In this document: positions 25,544 through 33,925 of the stretch, one piece after another | How positions within the stretch are numbered: the stretch's first letter is position 1 | Layout: every line of letters starts with the position of its first letter | DNA from: Paractinoplanes polyasparticus | GTDB lineage: Bacteria; Actinomycetota; Actinomycetes; Mycobacteriales; Micromonosporaceae | Direction: 5' to 3' | Assembly (NCBI RefSeq): GCF_019710575.1 | Contig: NZ_JAHWFK010000024.1 | Location: 62,001 to 126,000, forward strand | Length of the DNA: 64,000 nucleotides | Notes under the pieces: generated by a model | Seen by the model: only the letters and a program-made list of their open reading frames with translations | The model's database searches: none | Told to the model about the DNA's origin: nothing | Position numbers and translations under genes: made by a program

Positions 25544-27523
25544 TCACTTGGCCTCGGAACGGATACGGGGGGTGGCCGGTTCGGCCGTGGTGCTACCGGT
25601 CTCGGGCCGGTAGATCGCGTACGACGACGGCTGCTCGGCCACGTCCGGTTCAGTCCAGCTGGTGGCCCCGCGCGATCGGTTCGCCCGCCCTGGGTTCGGC
25701 GAAGTATTCGCAGCGGGTGCGGCAGTCGCTGGTGTGCCGGTGTCGTCGCGTACCGACTCGTTGCCGTCGGGTCTGGTCGGACGCGACCCCCCGTCGGAGG
25801 TACCCGACGTCACAGGCGACAAAGTGCTCCGATTCGCCGAGTGCGCCGGATCCTCCAGGCGTGCCTCGGGTCGCAAGTTGCCTTGATCGACATACACGGT
25901 GCGCCCGCCCTTGCCGATCACTTGGCCACGGTCGTCGACCGCGTCAGAGCCCTCGAGCTTGGAGGCTGCGCGCATGTCCCGGAAGAAATTGCGGTGCCAG
26001 GAGCCGGTCGCGATCGTGCGAGCGTTGTCCTTACCACCGAGTTGGGTGATACGCCGGTACGGACGCAGCAGAAGCCAGCCGACCACTCCGCACAGCCACA
26101 CAAGCACTACTTGAAGCCAGCCGGGCAACGTTGCGGTATTCATGATCAAATCGACCGCAAACAGGTAGATGGCCGCACCGGTGCCGAAGATCGCAATGTT
26201 GAAGACGGCAGCGACCACGGCATTGCCAAGGCGCTTGATTCCGGAGTTCGCCGGGCGCAGCAGGCCGACGGTTCCGAGAATCGGCGCGGCGATGACCGCC
26301 CACCGGAAGATCAGGAAGCCGAGGAGCACCAGGATGGATGCAGTCAGATCGAACATGGCAAACATGACTGCCGCCAGGACGGCAATGAAGCCGGCCCCGA
26401 TCCGGTCCATGCCGTTCTGGCCCTGAAGGAATTGGTAAGCCTCCGGGTCCTCGCTCTTGATCTGCTCAGCAACCCTTTCCCACTGAGTGTTCTTTCCTTC
26501 CAGAACGCCGTCGCGAGTCGCGGGATTCTCGCGGATCCGTTCGGCCTCTTCCCACGAGAGCGAACGCGCGTCGTAGAGAGCCTCGCCGTACTTCTTGGCG
26601 GTCTCACTGTCGGCTGATCCGAGCAGACCGCGAAGCCAGTTGCGGTAAAGCATCGTGTCGGTTGCAGTGTCGCTAGCTCGCACGGCGGGCGGCCGCTTGT
26701 CCTCGCATGCGTCGCCGCCGAGCGCGCAGTCGGTGGGATTCTCCGGCCTAGGCCCGACTGCGTCATGAACGACGCTGAGGGTGGTGACAAGCGTGTTGTC
26801 CGCGATGTTGGCCGACCGGACCGGCCAATAGGCGATGGCCGTGACGGCAACCATGACCAGAATCGCCCAGCCGGCTGTGGTGGTCGCGGCACCCATTTCG
26901 GCCTGCCGGGAGCGCCACATCAAGTAGAGGCCGACCACAGCCAGCGTGATCACGCCGAAGACACTGAAGACCTTTTCGTAGACCGCTTTGGTGGCTTGGT
27001 CGACGAGGGGATCAGCCCAACCCCACAGCGACGCCGGGTTCCAGGCTCGCTCGCGCAAGGCGTTGGAAGCCCCGATCACAGCGGTTGCGATCATGAATTC
27101 GCCGTTGGCAATCGTCGTTTCGAACTTGTAGTCCGGATCGACGAGAGTGGAGGCGCATCCGCTATCGAGGTCGTAGGTGGTGTAGCTGTATCCGGCGTAC
27201 CCGTATTGGCTGTAGAGACCCTGCGGTCCGTTCTGAGTGGACGACGCCGGACGCTCGGCGAACCATCCGGCCAGCCCCGAATCCGGTGTGCTCGGCGTAG
27301 GCGGCGTCAAACAGGTGGCCCGGCTCTCCCCGACATTGGCGAGCCGCCCAGCACACCCCTTGAAGTCCTGCTGCCATTCCTCGACGCTGCAAGCCCCACC
27401 AGGCGCCCGCGACGGCAGCCCGGCCGGCGCGGCCGAAGCCGCAGGCGCAGCCACCGCCCAGGCGATCGACGCCACCATCATGACGGCCATCGTCGCCAGC
27501 AGCGCCAACCCCCGCCGCACCAT
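25544..27523 (-). CDS. VirB6/TrbL-like polytopic membrane protein
   Basis: The 659-residue protein has a cleavable signal-like N-terminus (about 1-32), an external Cys-containing region, and about seven to eight membrane helices between residues 160 and 480, including a cluster resembling the VirB6/TrbL core. A Ser/Thr/Pro-rich cytoplasmic tail of about 150 residues follows. VirB6-type proteins form the inner-membrane channel of T4SSs. The ATG at 27523 has GGAGGT eight bases upstream on the minus strand, within the virB4-like gene, and starts one base after its stop. GC is somewhat lower than in the surrounding core genes. Confidence 0.75.
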   Translation of the reverse strand: MVRRGLALLATMAVMMVASIAWAVAAPAASAAPAGLPSRAPGGACSVEEWQQDFKGCAGRLANVGESRATCLTPPTPSTPDSGLAGWFAERPASSTQNGPQGLYSQYGYAGYSYTTYDLDSGCASTLVDPDYKFETTIANGEFMIATAVIGASNALRERAWNPASLWGWADPLVDQATKAVYEKVFSVFGVITLAVVGLYLMWRSRQAEMGAATTTAGWAILVMVAVTAIAYWPVRSANIADNTLVTTLSVVHDAVGPRPENPTDCALGGDACEDKRPPAVRASDTATDTMLYRNWLRGLLGSADSETAKKYGEALYDARSLSWEEAERIRENPATRDGVLEGKNTQWERVAEQIKSEDPEAYQFLQGQNGMDRIGAGFIAVLAAVMFAMFDLTASILVLLGFLIFRWAVIAAPILGTVGLLRPANSGIKRLGNAVVAAVFNIAIFGTGAAIYLFAVDLIMNTATLPGWLQVVLVWLCGVVGWLLLRPYRRITQLGGKDNARTIATGSWHRNFFRDMRAASKLEGSDAVDDRGQVIGKGGRTVYVDQGNLRPEARLEDPAHSANRSTLSPVTSGTSDGGSRPTRPDGNESVRDDTGTPATAAPAANTSPNPGRANRSRGATSWTEPDVAEQPSSYAIYRPETGSTTAEPATPRIRSEAK

Positions 27524-27524
27524 C

Positions 27525-30500
27525 TCAAACCTCCAGGTCGGACGGCAACATCGGGACCGAGGGCGCCGCCTTGGCGGCCGTCGGCGTCGTGTCGAGGTGC
27601 TCCAGCAGGCCGTCAACGTACGACACGTCGACACGTACCTTCTGCACGCGACCGTCGACGTCCCGCATCACGAACTCGCGGAAACCGAGTCGCGACGAGG
27701 ACGAGGTGTCCACCTGGGACAGCGAGGCCAGCGTGGCCTCGTACCCGTCGTGCACCGGCACCCGCAGCAGGCGTAGCGCCTCGGAGGCGATCTCCTGGTC
27801 TTCCGCGATGCGGCCCACGAAGACCGTCGACACGAGGTTCTGCACGTCGAGGCCGAGGATGTCGCGCGGGTTCTGCGAGGCGACCAGGGCCGCGAGGTTC
27901 CACTTGCGAGAGTCGCGGGCCAGGCGTACGAGGAAGGAGCGCCCCGACCGCCAGCCCTCCATGAAGTGGGCCTCGTCGAGGCCGACCATCTTGCGCGACG
28001 ACATCGAGCCGCCGTAGCAGCGCCGGACCGCGAGCCGGTGGGCCGTGTGCAGCATCGGCAGGGCCAGCGATTCCTCCGCCGACCAGTATTCGCGCTCGAT
28101 CTTCAGGTCGGGCAGCCGCAGGCCGGCCATCGTGATGACCGTCAGGGCCGCGTCGGCGCCGAGCAGGTGTTGCGGGGGCGAGCCGAAGAACAGCAGCGCC
28201 AGCGGCATCTCGGCCGTGTCGAGCAGCAGGTTGGCCAGTTCCTTACCCTCGTCGTCGAGGCCCTGCAGGGTGCGCACGACGTCGTCCAGGGTGGACGTCT
28301 CTTCGGCCGGCACCTGGCGGACAGCGTGCCGCAGCAGCGTCGCCGTGGACGCTTCCTTGGCCACCTGCGGCGGCACCAGCATCGAGCAGATGTCCTGCAC
28401 CAGCATGCGGCGCTCGGCGCGGGCGTTGGAGACCGCGATCTCGAACTCCCGGTCGCCGCCCGGCCCGGTCGCGAACTCCGACCGGATCGGGGTGGGAATC
28501 AGCGCGTACGGCGCCAGGGTGCCCTGTTCCGAGCCGGTGAGGTTGAGGACGCGGGAGTAGGGGCGCAGTTCCGGCATCTGGCACAGCCGGGCGAGCGGAC
28601 CGGACGGGTCGAGCAGGGTGACCTGCACGCCCCGGCGCGCGTTCAGGTAGCCGAGGGCGCCCATCAGCGTCGACTTTCCACCGCCGGGCTCGGCCACGAA
28701 GACGCCGAGGCCGGACCGTTCGCGCACCTCCATCGGGAAGTGCAGGTCGAGGAAGACCGGCCGGCGGCACGTGCCCGACGTGCGCCCGATCAGGTCGCCC
28801 CGGCGGTCGCCGACCGTCGACGCCGCCTGGGGAAGGGCGGCGGCCAGCAGCTTGACCGGCATGCGGCGGACGTAGCCGGTGTTGGCGATGGGCTCACCCG
28901 GGATGAACTCGCGGGCCAGCTGGTCCTGGTTCTTGGGGTGTTGCAGCGAGATGCGCAGCTCACGTGAGTAGAGCTGGATCAGGCGGCGGGCCCGTTCCAG
29001 GCATTCCTCGCGGGTGGCGCCGCCGACCGCGATCCGGTGCCAGCCGTGCGCGCGGGCCGACTCGACCGGGAGGCCGGTGGTCATCTCGTCGCCGATCACG
29101 AGCGCGCGCTTGGCCAGACGTTCCAGTTCGGGCGGCGCGTCGATGCCGTGCTCGGCGTAGTCGAGCTGCTGCGAACGGATCATCCGGAGTCGGTGCTCCA
29201 GATTCTTGAACGAGCTGCCCGAGCCGAGGATGTCGAGCCGCGACGACAGTTCCATGGGCCAGGGCAGCCGCTCGTGGAAATGCATCCATGGCTCGTGCTT
29301 CTCGGGGATCTCGAGCGGCTCCATCCGGCCGACGGAGAGCACGGCGACGTGCCGTTCCTCCCCGGTCATCCGGTTGACGAGCTTCACGGTGGAACCGTAC
29401 GGGGTGCGGTATCGCTCCACCTGCTCGGTCAGGGCCAGCAGGTCGCCGGTGTCCCACTGCCCGTTCGTGACCGGCGAGAGCGGCCCGGGCGGGGCCATGC
29501 AGAGCGCCACCGAACGGAACAGCAGCCATTCCAGCTCCTGCGGGGTGACACGGCGCCCGCGCATGCCGAACGCGTTCAGCACCTCGTCGAACTGCTCGAC
29601 GGCGCGGTTGAGCTTGCGCCGCTCGCCGTCCGAGGTGCCGCGCCCGAAGATCCGCAGGACGCGCTCCGAGAACGTGTCGCCCAGCGACCGCCGCGCGAAC
29701 GTGACACCCAGGTAGGTCTGCCCCTCGGCGTGGTTGACCGAGAGCAGGTGCCGCTGGGCCGCCACGAGGTGGTCGGACCACGAGGTGCCGCCGCGCACGT
29801 CGGGCAGCGGCTTCGCGGTGAACGAGTCGACCGTGCGGGCCCACTCGTCGGCCGGGAACGGCCGGTTGGTGCGGCGCAGGTGCAGCCGGAAGCCGGCCAG
29901 GCCCGCGTACTGCTCGGAAATCGCGCTGAGCAGGGCCTCGCGCTCGGCGTCGGGCCGGAAGGCCCAGCGCACCTCGGGCAGGTAGTACCAGGCCGTGACC
30001 GTGCTCTGGGTGAAGGTCAGATGGCCGGCGATCTCGCTGATCTCCAGCTCCATGACCGGGTCACGGTCGTTGAACTTCAGCTTGTGCGGCCGCAGCGCCA
30101 ACGCCTTGTCCTGGCGGACCGGGAGGTTTCTGGGCTCCTTCTTGCGCTTGGCCGGGGACTTCTCTTTGCGCTTGGCCGGGGCCCGGTCGGCCGCCGGCAC
30201 GGGCAGGGGCGCCTCGGCCGGCGGTGCCTGCGGGGCGTACGCCTCAACCGGCCCGGCCTGCTGCGGTGCGATCTCTTCGCGGCGTGCGGGAGCCGCGCCG
30301 CCCACGGTCTGCCACAGCGGCGGCGTCGACACCGGCGCGGCCGGGCCGGCGTCCGCGGACGCCGGCGTGGGCGGCCAGTTGTCGAAGTCGGGCCAATCCT
30401 CGAAGTCGGCATCGGCGGTGGCGCCGCCGGACTCCTGGAAGTAGTCGGCCTTGGGTCCGAGCGGGGCCCGGCTGAACGGCGCGCCCGGCTCGGGCGTGCC

Positions 30501-31148
30501 CCAGGGGCCATCCGGCTCGTCGAGGACCGGCCCGGCGAGCTCCGGTTCGGACGGGCGCGGGGCCGGCGCCGGCGGCATCGCGAACGGCGGCGACGAAACG
30601 GCCTGTTCGGCAACCGGCGGCGCCGAGACCGGCCGCTCGGCGACCGGTGGCAGGGCCACGGGCGGCTCAGCCGGTGGCAGGGCGACGGGCGGTTCAACGA
30701 CCGGGGCCGGCGCCGGGGCCGCGGACACCGGCTGTGGCTGGACCGGCTCCGGTCGTACGGGCTCGGGGGTGGGAAAGGTCTTCGGCGCCGGCGGGGTGGC
30801 CCGGTCGTCGAAGTCGAACCCGAAGTCGAAGTCGAGCTCCGGGTCGGCCGGCGCGTCGGCGGCCGGTGGACGAGCCGCCACCGGCGCCGGTGGCGCGGCG
30901 CCGCCGAAAAGGTCGAGGAACGGCGAATCGATGTCGAGCGTGGTGTCCACCCCGGCACCCCGCGGGCGCAGCGGCTGCGGGGACTGGAAGACACCGACCG
31001 CGCCGTGCCCCGGCGCGGCCACGAACTCGTCGGCCGGCTCGTCCACGGAATCTGACGAGGAGTAGTGGTTCGAGCGCACTCCGTTACTCTGCCTGCCCTG
31101 CGTGTCGGCATCCGCGCGGGGATGACCGTGCGGAACGGGTCCGGTCAT
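27525..31148 (-). CDS. VirB4-like T4SS ATPase with Pro-rich N-terminal extension
   Basis: This is the motor-type ATPase of the cluster, 1207 residues. About residues 1-340 are Pro/Ala/Asp-rich and disordered, followed by a KRKEK basic patch. Residues 370-780 form a VirB4-like N-terminal domain, and the C-terminal half is the RecA-like ATPase, with Walker A AEPGGGKST (near 818) and Walker B VGLDEAH (near 1049), plus a LVASQNP sensor-like segment typical of VirB4/TraC. The start is ATG at 31148 with GGGGAC upstream; ATG 31169 is an alternative without a binding site. It sits between the VirB3-like and VirB6-like genes. Confidence 0.87.
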   Translation of the reverse strand: MTGPVPHGHPRADADTQGRQSNGVRSNHYSSSDSVDEPADEFVAAPGHGAVGVFQSPQPLRPRGAGVDTTLDIDSPFLDLFGGAAPPAPVAARPPAADAPADPELDFDFGFDFDDRATPPAPKTFPTPEPVRPEPVQPQPVSAAPAPAPVVEPPVALPPAEPPVALPPVAERPVSAPPVAEQAVSSPPFAMPPAPAPRPSEPELAGPVLDEPDGPWGTPEPGAPFSRAPLGPKADYFQESGGATADADFEDWPDFDNWPPTPASADAGPAAPVSTPPLWQTVGGAAPARREEIAPQQAGPVEAYAPQAPPAEAPLPVPAADRAPAKRKEKSPAKRKKEPRNLPVRQDKALALRPHKLKFNDRDPVMELEISEIAGHLTFTQSTVTAWYYLPEVRWAFRPDAEREALLSAISEQYAGLAGFRLHLRRTNRPFPADEWARTVDSFTAKPLPDVRGGTSWSDHLVAAQRHLLSVNHAEGQTYLGVTFARRSLGDTFSERVLRIFGRGTSDGERRKLNRAVEQFDEVLNAFGMRGRRVTPQELEWLLFRSVALCMAPPGPLSPVTNGQWDTGDLLALTEQVERYRTPYGSTVKLVNRMTGEERHVAVLSVGRMEPLEIPEKHEPWMHFHERLPWPMELSSRLDILGSGSSFKNLEHRLRMIRSQQLDYAEHGIDAPPELERLAKRALVIGDEMTTGLPVESARAHGWHRIAVGGATREECLERARRLIQLYSRELRISLQHPKNQDQLAREFIPGEPIANTGYVRRMPVKLLAAALPQAASTVGDRRGDLIGRTSGTCRRPVFLDLHFPMEVRERSGLGVFVAEPGGGKSTLMGALGYLNARRGVQVTLLDPSGPLARLCQMPELRPYSRVLNLTGSEQGTLAPYALIPTPIRSEFATGPGGDREFEIAVSNARAERRMLVQDICSMLVPPQVAKEASTATLLRHAVRQVPAEETSTLDDVVRTLQGLDDEGKELANLLLDTAEMPLALLFFGSPPQHLLGADAALTVITMAGLRLPDLKIEREYWSAEESLALPMLHTAHRLAVRRCYGGSMSSRKMVGLDEAHFMEGWRSGRSFLVRLARDSRKWNLAALVASQNPRDILGLDVQNLVSTVFVGRIAEDQEIASEALRLLRVPVHDGYEATLASLSQVDTSSSSRLGFREFVMRDVDGRVQKVRVDVSYVDGLLEHLDTTPTAAKAAPSVPMLPSDLEV

Positions 31149-31182
31149 GCGCCGTCCCCGTGGGAGCATGCGAATGAACTGG

Positions 31183-31545
31183 TCATACCAACTCCTCCCG
31201 AACCCGGATGCGAGTGGCGACAAGTCTCGGGTCGCGTTGCTCGACCGCCGGCTCGCGCGTGCGGCGCCAGTCGGTGAGTGCGGTCCGGATGACGACCCGG
31301 GCCGGACGGTCGGGGTCGACATGGCGGAACACGTACGACGTGGTGACCATGGCGAGCGCGATCTCCCAGGCCGGGAACGGATCGAACTCGAAGGTCAGCA
31401 GGTAGTGCAGGAACATGAACAACGGCACCAGCACCACGAACATGCCGTACTGCGCGTACGGCAGGTGGATGGGCAGGGTGTAGCCCGGCGGGCCCAGGTA
31501 AACGAGGCGCGCCCGGTAGATGTCGTCGTCGGTCCGCAGCCGCAT
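31183..31545 (-). CDS. VirB3/PrgI-like small membrane protein
   Basis: The 120-residue protein has a short polar N-terminus, two adjacent membrane helices (about residues 32-50 and 58-72) and a basic cytoplasmic tail. Immediately upstream of a virB4-type gene, this is the position and topology of VirB3, PrgI or TcpE in conjugation systems, where the small protein recruits the ATPase to the membrane. No sequence motif proves this. The ATG at 31545 follows the pilin-like stop by one base and has only a weak ribosome binding site, suggesting translational coupling. Confidence 0.68.
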   Translation of the reverse strand: MRLRTDDDIYRARLVYLGPPGYTLPIHLPYAQYGMFVVLVPLFMFLHYLLTFEFDPFPAWEIALAMVTTSYVFRHVDPDRPARVVIRTALTDWRRTREPAVEQRDPRLVATRIRVREELV

Positions 31546-31546
31546 C

Positions 31547-31840
31547 TCAGTTGAAGATCAGCTTGATCAGGGCGTCGCCGACGAAGAACAGCGTCGCGGC
31601 GCCGGCGATGAAGGCCAGGCCCACGATGGCGATGGCCGAGCTGGTCAGCACCTTCGAGATCTCACCGCGGCTGGCTCGTCCGATAAAGATCACGCCCAGC
31701 ACGGCCAGCAGGATGGGTGCGATGTTGCTGGCGAAGAAGGTGACGATGCCTTCGGTGTTGATGCCTTTGGGTTCGGGCGCGGCGAGCGTGGCCTGCTGAA
31801 GCATGGCTGCCGCCTGCGTGGCGAGCTCAGTGGCGATCAT
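31547..31840 (-). CDS. VirB2/TrbC-like two-helix membrane protein, first gene of T4SS-like operon
   Basis: The 97-residue protein has an amphipathic N-terminus (about 1-30) and two membrane helices (about 34-53 and 66-90) joined by a short basic loop GRASRGEISK. That topology matches VirB2/TrbC pilins, whose helices are joined by a small cytoplasmic loop. No obvious signal-peptidase site precedes the helices, so it may work as a membrane channel component rather than a pilus. GGGGAGGT stands upstream of the ATG at 31840. It is the first gene of a seven-gene minus-strand operon. Confidence 0.68.
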   Translation of the reverse strand: MIATELATQAAAMLQQATLAAPEPKGINTEGIVTFFASNIAPILLAVLGVIFIGRASRGEISKVLTSSAIAIVGLAFIAGAATLFFVGDALIKLIFN

Positions 31841-32136
31841 CGGTAAACCTCCCCGTGCCCGGCTAGGGGGTTCCGGGCACGCTGCAGTTGTGAAGCTTCA
31901 CGGCACCGCCCATATCGTGCAACTTCCCACCCTGCGCGTCGAGTGAGCCGTTCGGGCACAGCCATGCTCGTCTGCTCTCTTCGGTTCCTGCAAATGATGC
32001 CTAGTTCCGAAGAGTACGGCCCGCCGTTCTTGGCTACAAGCGTCCGAAACGTTACGCAAGGTGATGGCGTGCGTGAAATTGAGTTACGGGCCATCGTACG
32101 CACGTGCGACAACCCCGCCCGCCGTACCCTCGGTCC
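31841..32136. promoter_or_regulatory. divergent control region between T4SS-like operon and folP
   Basis: This 296-bp gap has lower GC than its flanks. It contains a perfect 12-bp palindrome GTGAAGCTTCAC (31890-31901), 50 bp ahead of the T4SS-like operon. The folP side ends with a -10-like TACCCT at 32125-32130. No open frame in it is convincing. The palindrome is a candidate operator for the operon. Confidence 0.45.
32125..32130 (+). promoter_or_regulatory. candidate -10 element for leaderless folP transcript
   Basis: TACCCT ends six bases before the GTG at 32137, which lacks a ribosome binding site. It would give the folP operon its own promoter, separate from ftsH-folE. Confidence 0.5.
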
Positions 32137-33033
32137 GTGACGACGGAGCCGACGGATGCGCTGGTCGCGGGGCGCGCAGTGATGCAGATGGATCACCCGG
32201 TCGTGATGGGCATCCTGAACGTCACGCCCGATTCCTTCTCGGACGGCGGGAAATACACGGACGTGGAAGCCGCCGTCCGGCACGGGATCGAGTTGCACGG
32301 GGCGGGCGCGGACATCGTGGACGTGGGCGGCGAGTCGACCCGTCCCGGGGCCCAGCGGGTCGACGCCGGGACCGAGATCGCCCGGGTCGTCCCCGTCATC
32401 GAGCGGCTGGCCCGGGCCGGTGTGCCGCTGAGCATCGACACCACCCGGGCCGAGGTCGCGCGGGCCGCCCTCGAGGCCGGCGCCGTCGTGATCAACGACG
32501 TGTCGGGCGGGCTGGCCGACCGGGGCATGGCCACGGTCGCGGCCGAGGCCGGCTGCCCCTGGATCTTGATGCACTGGCGCGGGCACTCCCGCCGCATGAC
32601 CGAGCTCGCGGTCTACTCCGACGTCGTTTCCGAGGTACGCGCCGAGCTGCTCGAACGCGTCGGCGAGGCCCTCGCTGCCGGCGTCGACCCGGCGCAGGTC
32701 ATCCTCGATCCCGGCCTCGGTTTCGCCAAGACCGCCGAGCACAACTGGGCCCTGAGCGCCCACCTCGACGTCCTCGTCGGCCTGGGCTACCCGGTGCTCT
32801 TCGGGGCCAGTCGCAAGACCTATCTGGGCCGGTTGCTGGCCGGGCCGGACGGCACGCCGCGACCGGTCGAGGAGCGCGAGGCCGCGACCCTGGCCACGTC
32901 GGTGCTGGCGGTGGCGGCCGGGGCCTGGGGCGTACGGGTGCACGACGTGACAGCCACGGCCGACGCGCTCGCCGTGTGGCGCGCGACCGGGTCGCCGCGG
33001 CTGCGCACCGTGTCCGCGAGTGAGAAGGAGTGA
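32137..33033 (+). CDS. folP: dihydropteroate synthase
   Basis: FolP condenses p-aminobenzoate with dihydropterin pyrophosphate; it is the sulfonamide target. The 298-residue TIM barrel shows the diagnostic blocks MGILNVTPDSFSDGG (pterin and PABA loop), GGESTRPGA, DPGLGFAKT and GASRK. All look intact and sulfonamide-sensitive in type, though resistance cannot be judged reliably by eye. GTG at 32137 was chosen because of the -10-like element directly upstream; ATG codons further in would remove N-terminal residues ahead of the barrel. It begins the folP-folB-folK-DUF3180 operon. Confidence 0.97.
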   Translation: MTTEPTDALVAGRAVMQMDHPVVMGILNVTPDSFSDGGKYTDVEAAVRHGIELHGAGADIVDVGGESTRPGAQRVDAGTEIARVVPVIERLARAGVPLSIDTTRAEVARAALEAGAVVINDVSGGLADRGMATVAAEAGCPWILMHWRGHSRRMTELAVYSDVVSEVRAELLERVGEALAAGVDPAQVILDPGLGFAKTAEHNWALSAHLDVLVGLGYPVLFGASRKTYLGRLLAGPDGTPRPVEEREAATLATSVLAVAAGAWGVRVHDVTATADALAVWRATGSPRLRTVSASEKE

Positions 33034-33038
33034 ACGGG

Positions 33039-33401
33039 GTGGAAGGACGGATCACGCTGACCGGGCTGCGGGTACGGGGCCGGCACGGCGTCTTCGATTT
33101 CGAGCGTGAACAGGGGCAGGACTTCGTCGTCGACGTGCGCCTCGACCTCGACCTCGGACCGGCCGCGGCCAGCGACGACGTTACCGACACGGTCCACTAC
33201 GGGGAGCTCGCCGGGCGCCTGGCCGAGATCATCGGCGGCGAGCCGGTCAATCTCATCGAGACGCTGGCCGACCGGCTGCTCGCCGCCTGCCTGGACGACC
33301 CGCGGGTGTCCGCGGCCGAGGTCACCGTCCACAAGCCGCAGGCGCCGATCCCGCTCGAGTTCGCCGACGTCGCGGTGACCCTGCGCCGGAGCCGTGCATG
33401 A
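33039..33401 (+). CDS. folB: dihydroneopterin aldolase
   Basis: FolB converts dihydroneopterin to hydroxymethyl-dihydropterin and glycolaldehyde. The 120-residue protein has the family pattern LRVRGRHGVFDFEREQGQ at the N-terminus, VHYGEL, LIETLADRL and the terminal VHKPQAPIP block. GTG at 33039 is preferred over GTG 33030 because AAGGAG (33025-33030) is spaced eight bases from it. The earlier codon would overlap the folP stop but has no binding site. The stop overlaps folK by four bases. Confidence 0.95.
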   Translation: MEGRITLTGLRVRGRHGVFDFEREQGQDFVVDVRLDLDLGPAAASDDVTDTVHYGELAGRLAEIIGGEPVNLIETLADRLLAACLDDPRVSAAEVTVHKPQAPIPLEFADVAVTLRRSRA

Positions 33402-33925
33402 CCCGGGCGCTGCTCTCGCTCGGCAGCAACCTGGGTGACCGTGAGCAGCACCTGCGCCGGGCGGTCAGCCGGCTCGGCCCGGCTGTCGTGTCGCGCTCCG
33501 GCATCTACGAGACGCCCCCGTGGGGGGACGCCGACCAGCCCTCGTACCTCAACGCGGTCGTGCTCGTCTCCGACCCGGAAGCGGAGCCGCGCGACTGGCT
33601 GGAGCGTGCCCGGGCGGCCGAAGCCGAGGCGGGACGCGTGCGCGATCCGGAGCGCCGGTTCGGCCCGCGCACCCTCGACGTCGACGTCATCGCGGTCTGG
33701 GACGCCGGCGGCCGGCCCGTGCTCAGCGACGATCCCGAGCTGACGCTGCCGCATCCCCGCGCCCACCTGCGTGCCTTCGTGCTGCGGCCGTGGCTCGACA
33801 TCGAACCGGCGGCCGAGCTGCCCGGCCACGGGCCGGTCGCCGCGCTGCTGGTCGCGCCCGGCCCGGCGGACGACCTCGCCGGTCTGACCCCGCGGCCCGA
33901 TCTGACACTAGAGTTGTCGGTGTGA
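33398..33925 (+). CDS. folK: 2-amino-4-hydroxy-6-hydroxymethyldihydropteridine pyrophosphokinase
   Basis: FolK transfers pyrophosphate from ATP to hydroxymethyl-dihydropterin, supplying the FolP substrate. The 175-residue protein has the signature LSLGSNLGDR near the N-terminus, YETPPWG, and the ATP-site block RFGPRTLDVDVI followed by LPHPRAHLRAFVL. The ATG overlaps the folB stop (ATGA) and its own stop overlaps the DUF3180 gene (GTGA), so folP-folB-folK-DUF3180 is tightly coupled. A C-terminal extension of about 25 residues is longer than in the E. coli enzyme. Confidence 0.95.
   Translation: MTRALLSLGSNLGDREQHLRRAVSRLGPAVVSRSGIYETPPWGDADQPSYLNAVVLVSDPEAEPRDWLERARAAEAEAGRVRDPERRFGPRTLDVDVIAVWDAGGRPVLSDDPELTLPHPRAHLRAFVLRPWLDIEPAAELPGHGPVAALLVAPGPADDLAGLTPRPDLTLELSV

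Noticed and set aside
29037..31055. 672-residue plus-strand frame opposite the VirB4-like gene
   Set aside because: Antisense to the VirB4-like gene, including its ATPase-adjacent domain, with Arg/Gly-rich noise composition.
17136..32136. Integrated conjugative element or prophage
   Set aside because: No integrase, relaxase, Rep protein, tRNA target or flanking direct repeat could be found at the edges.
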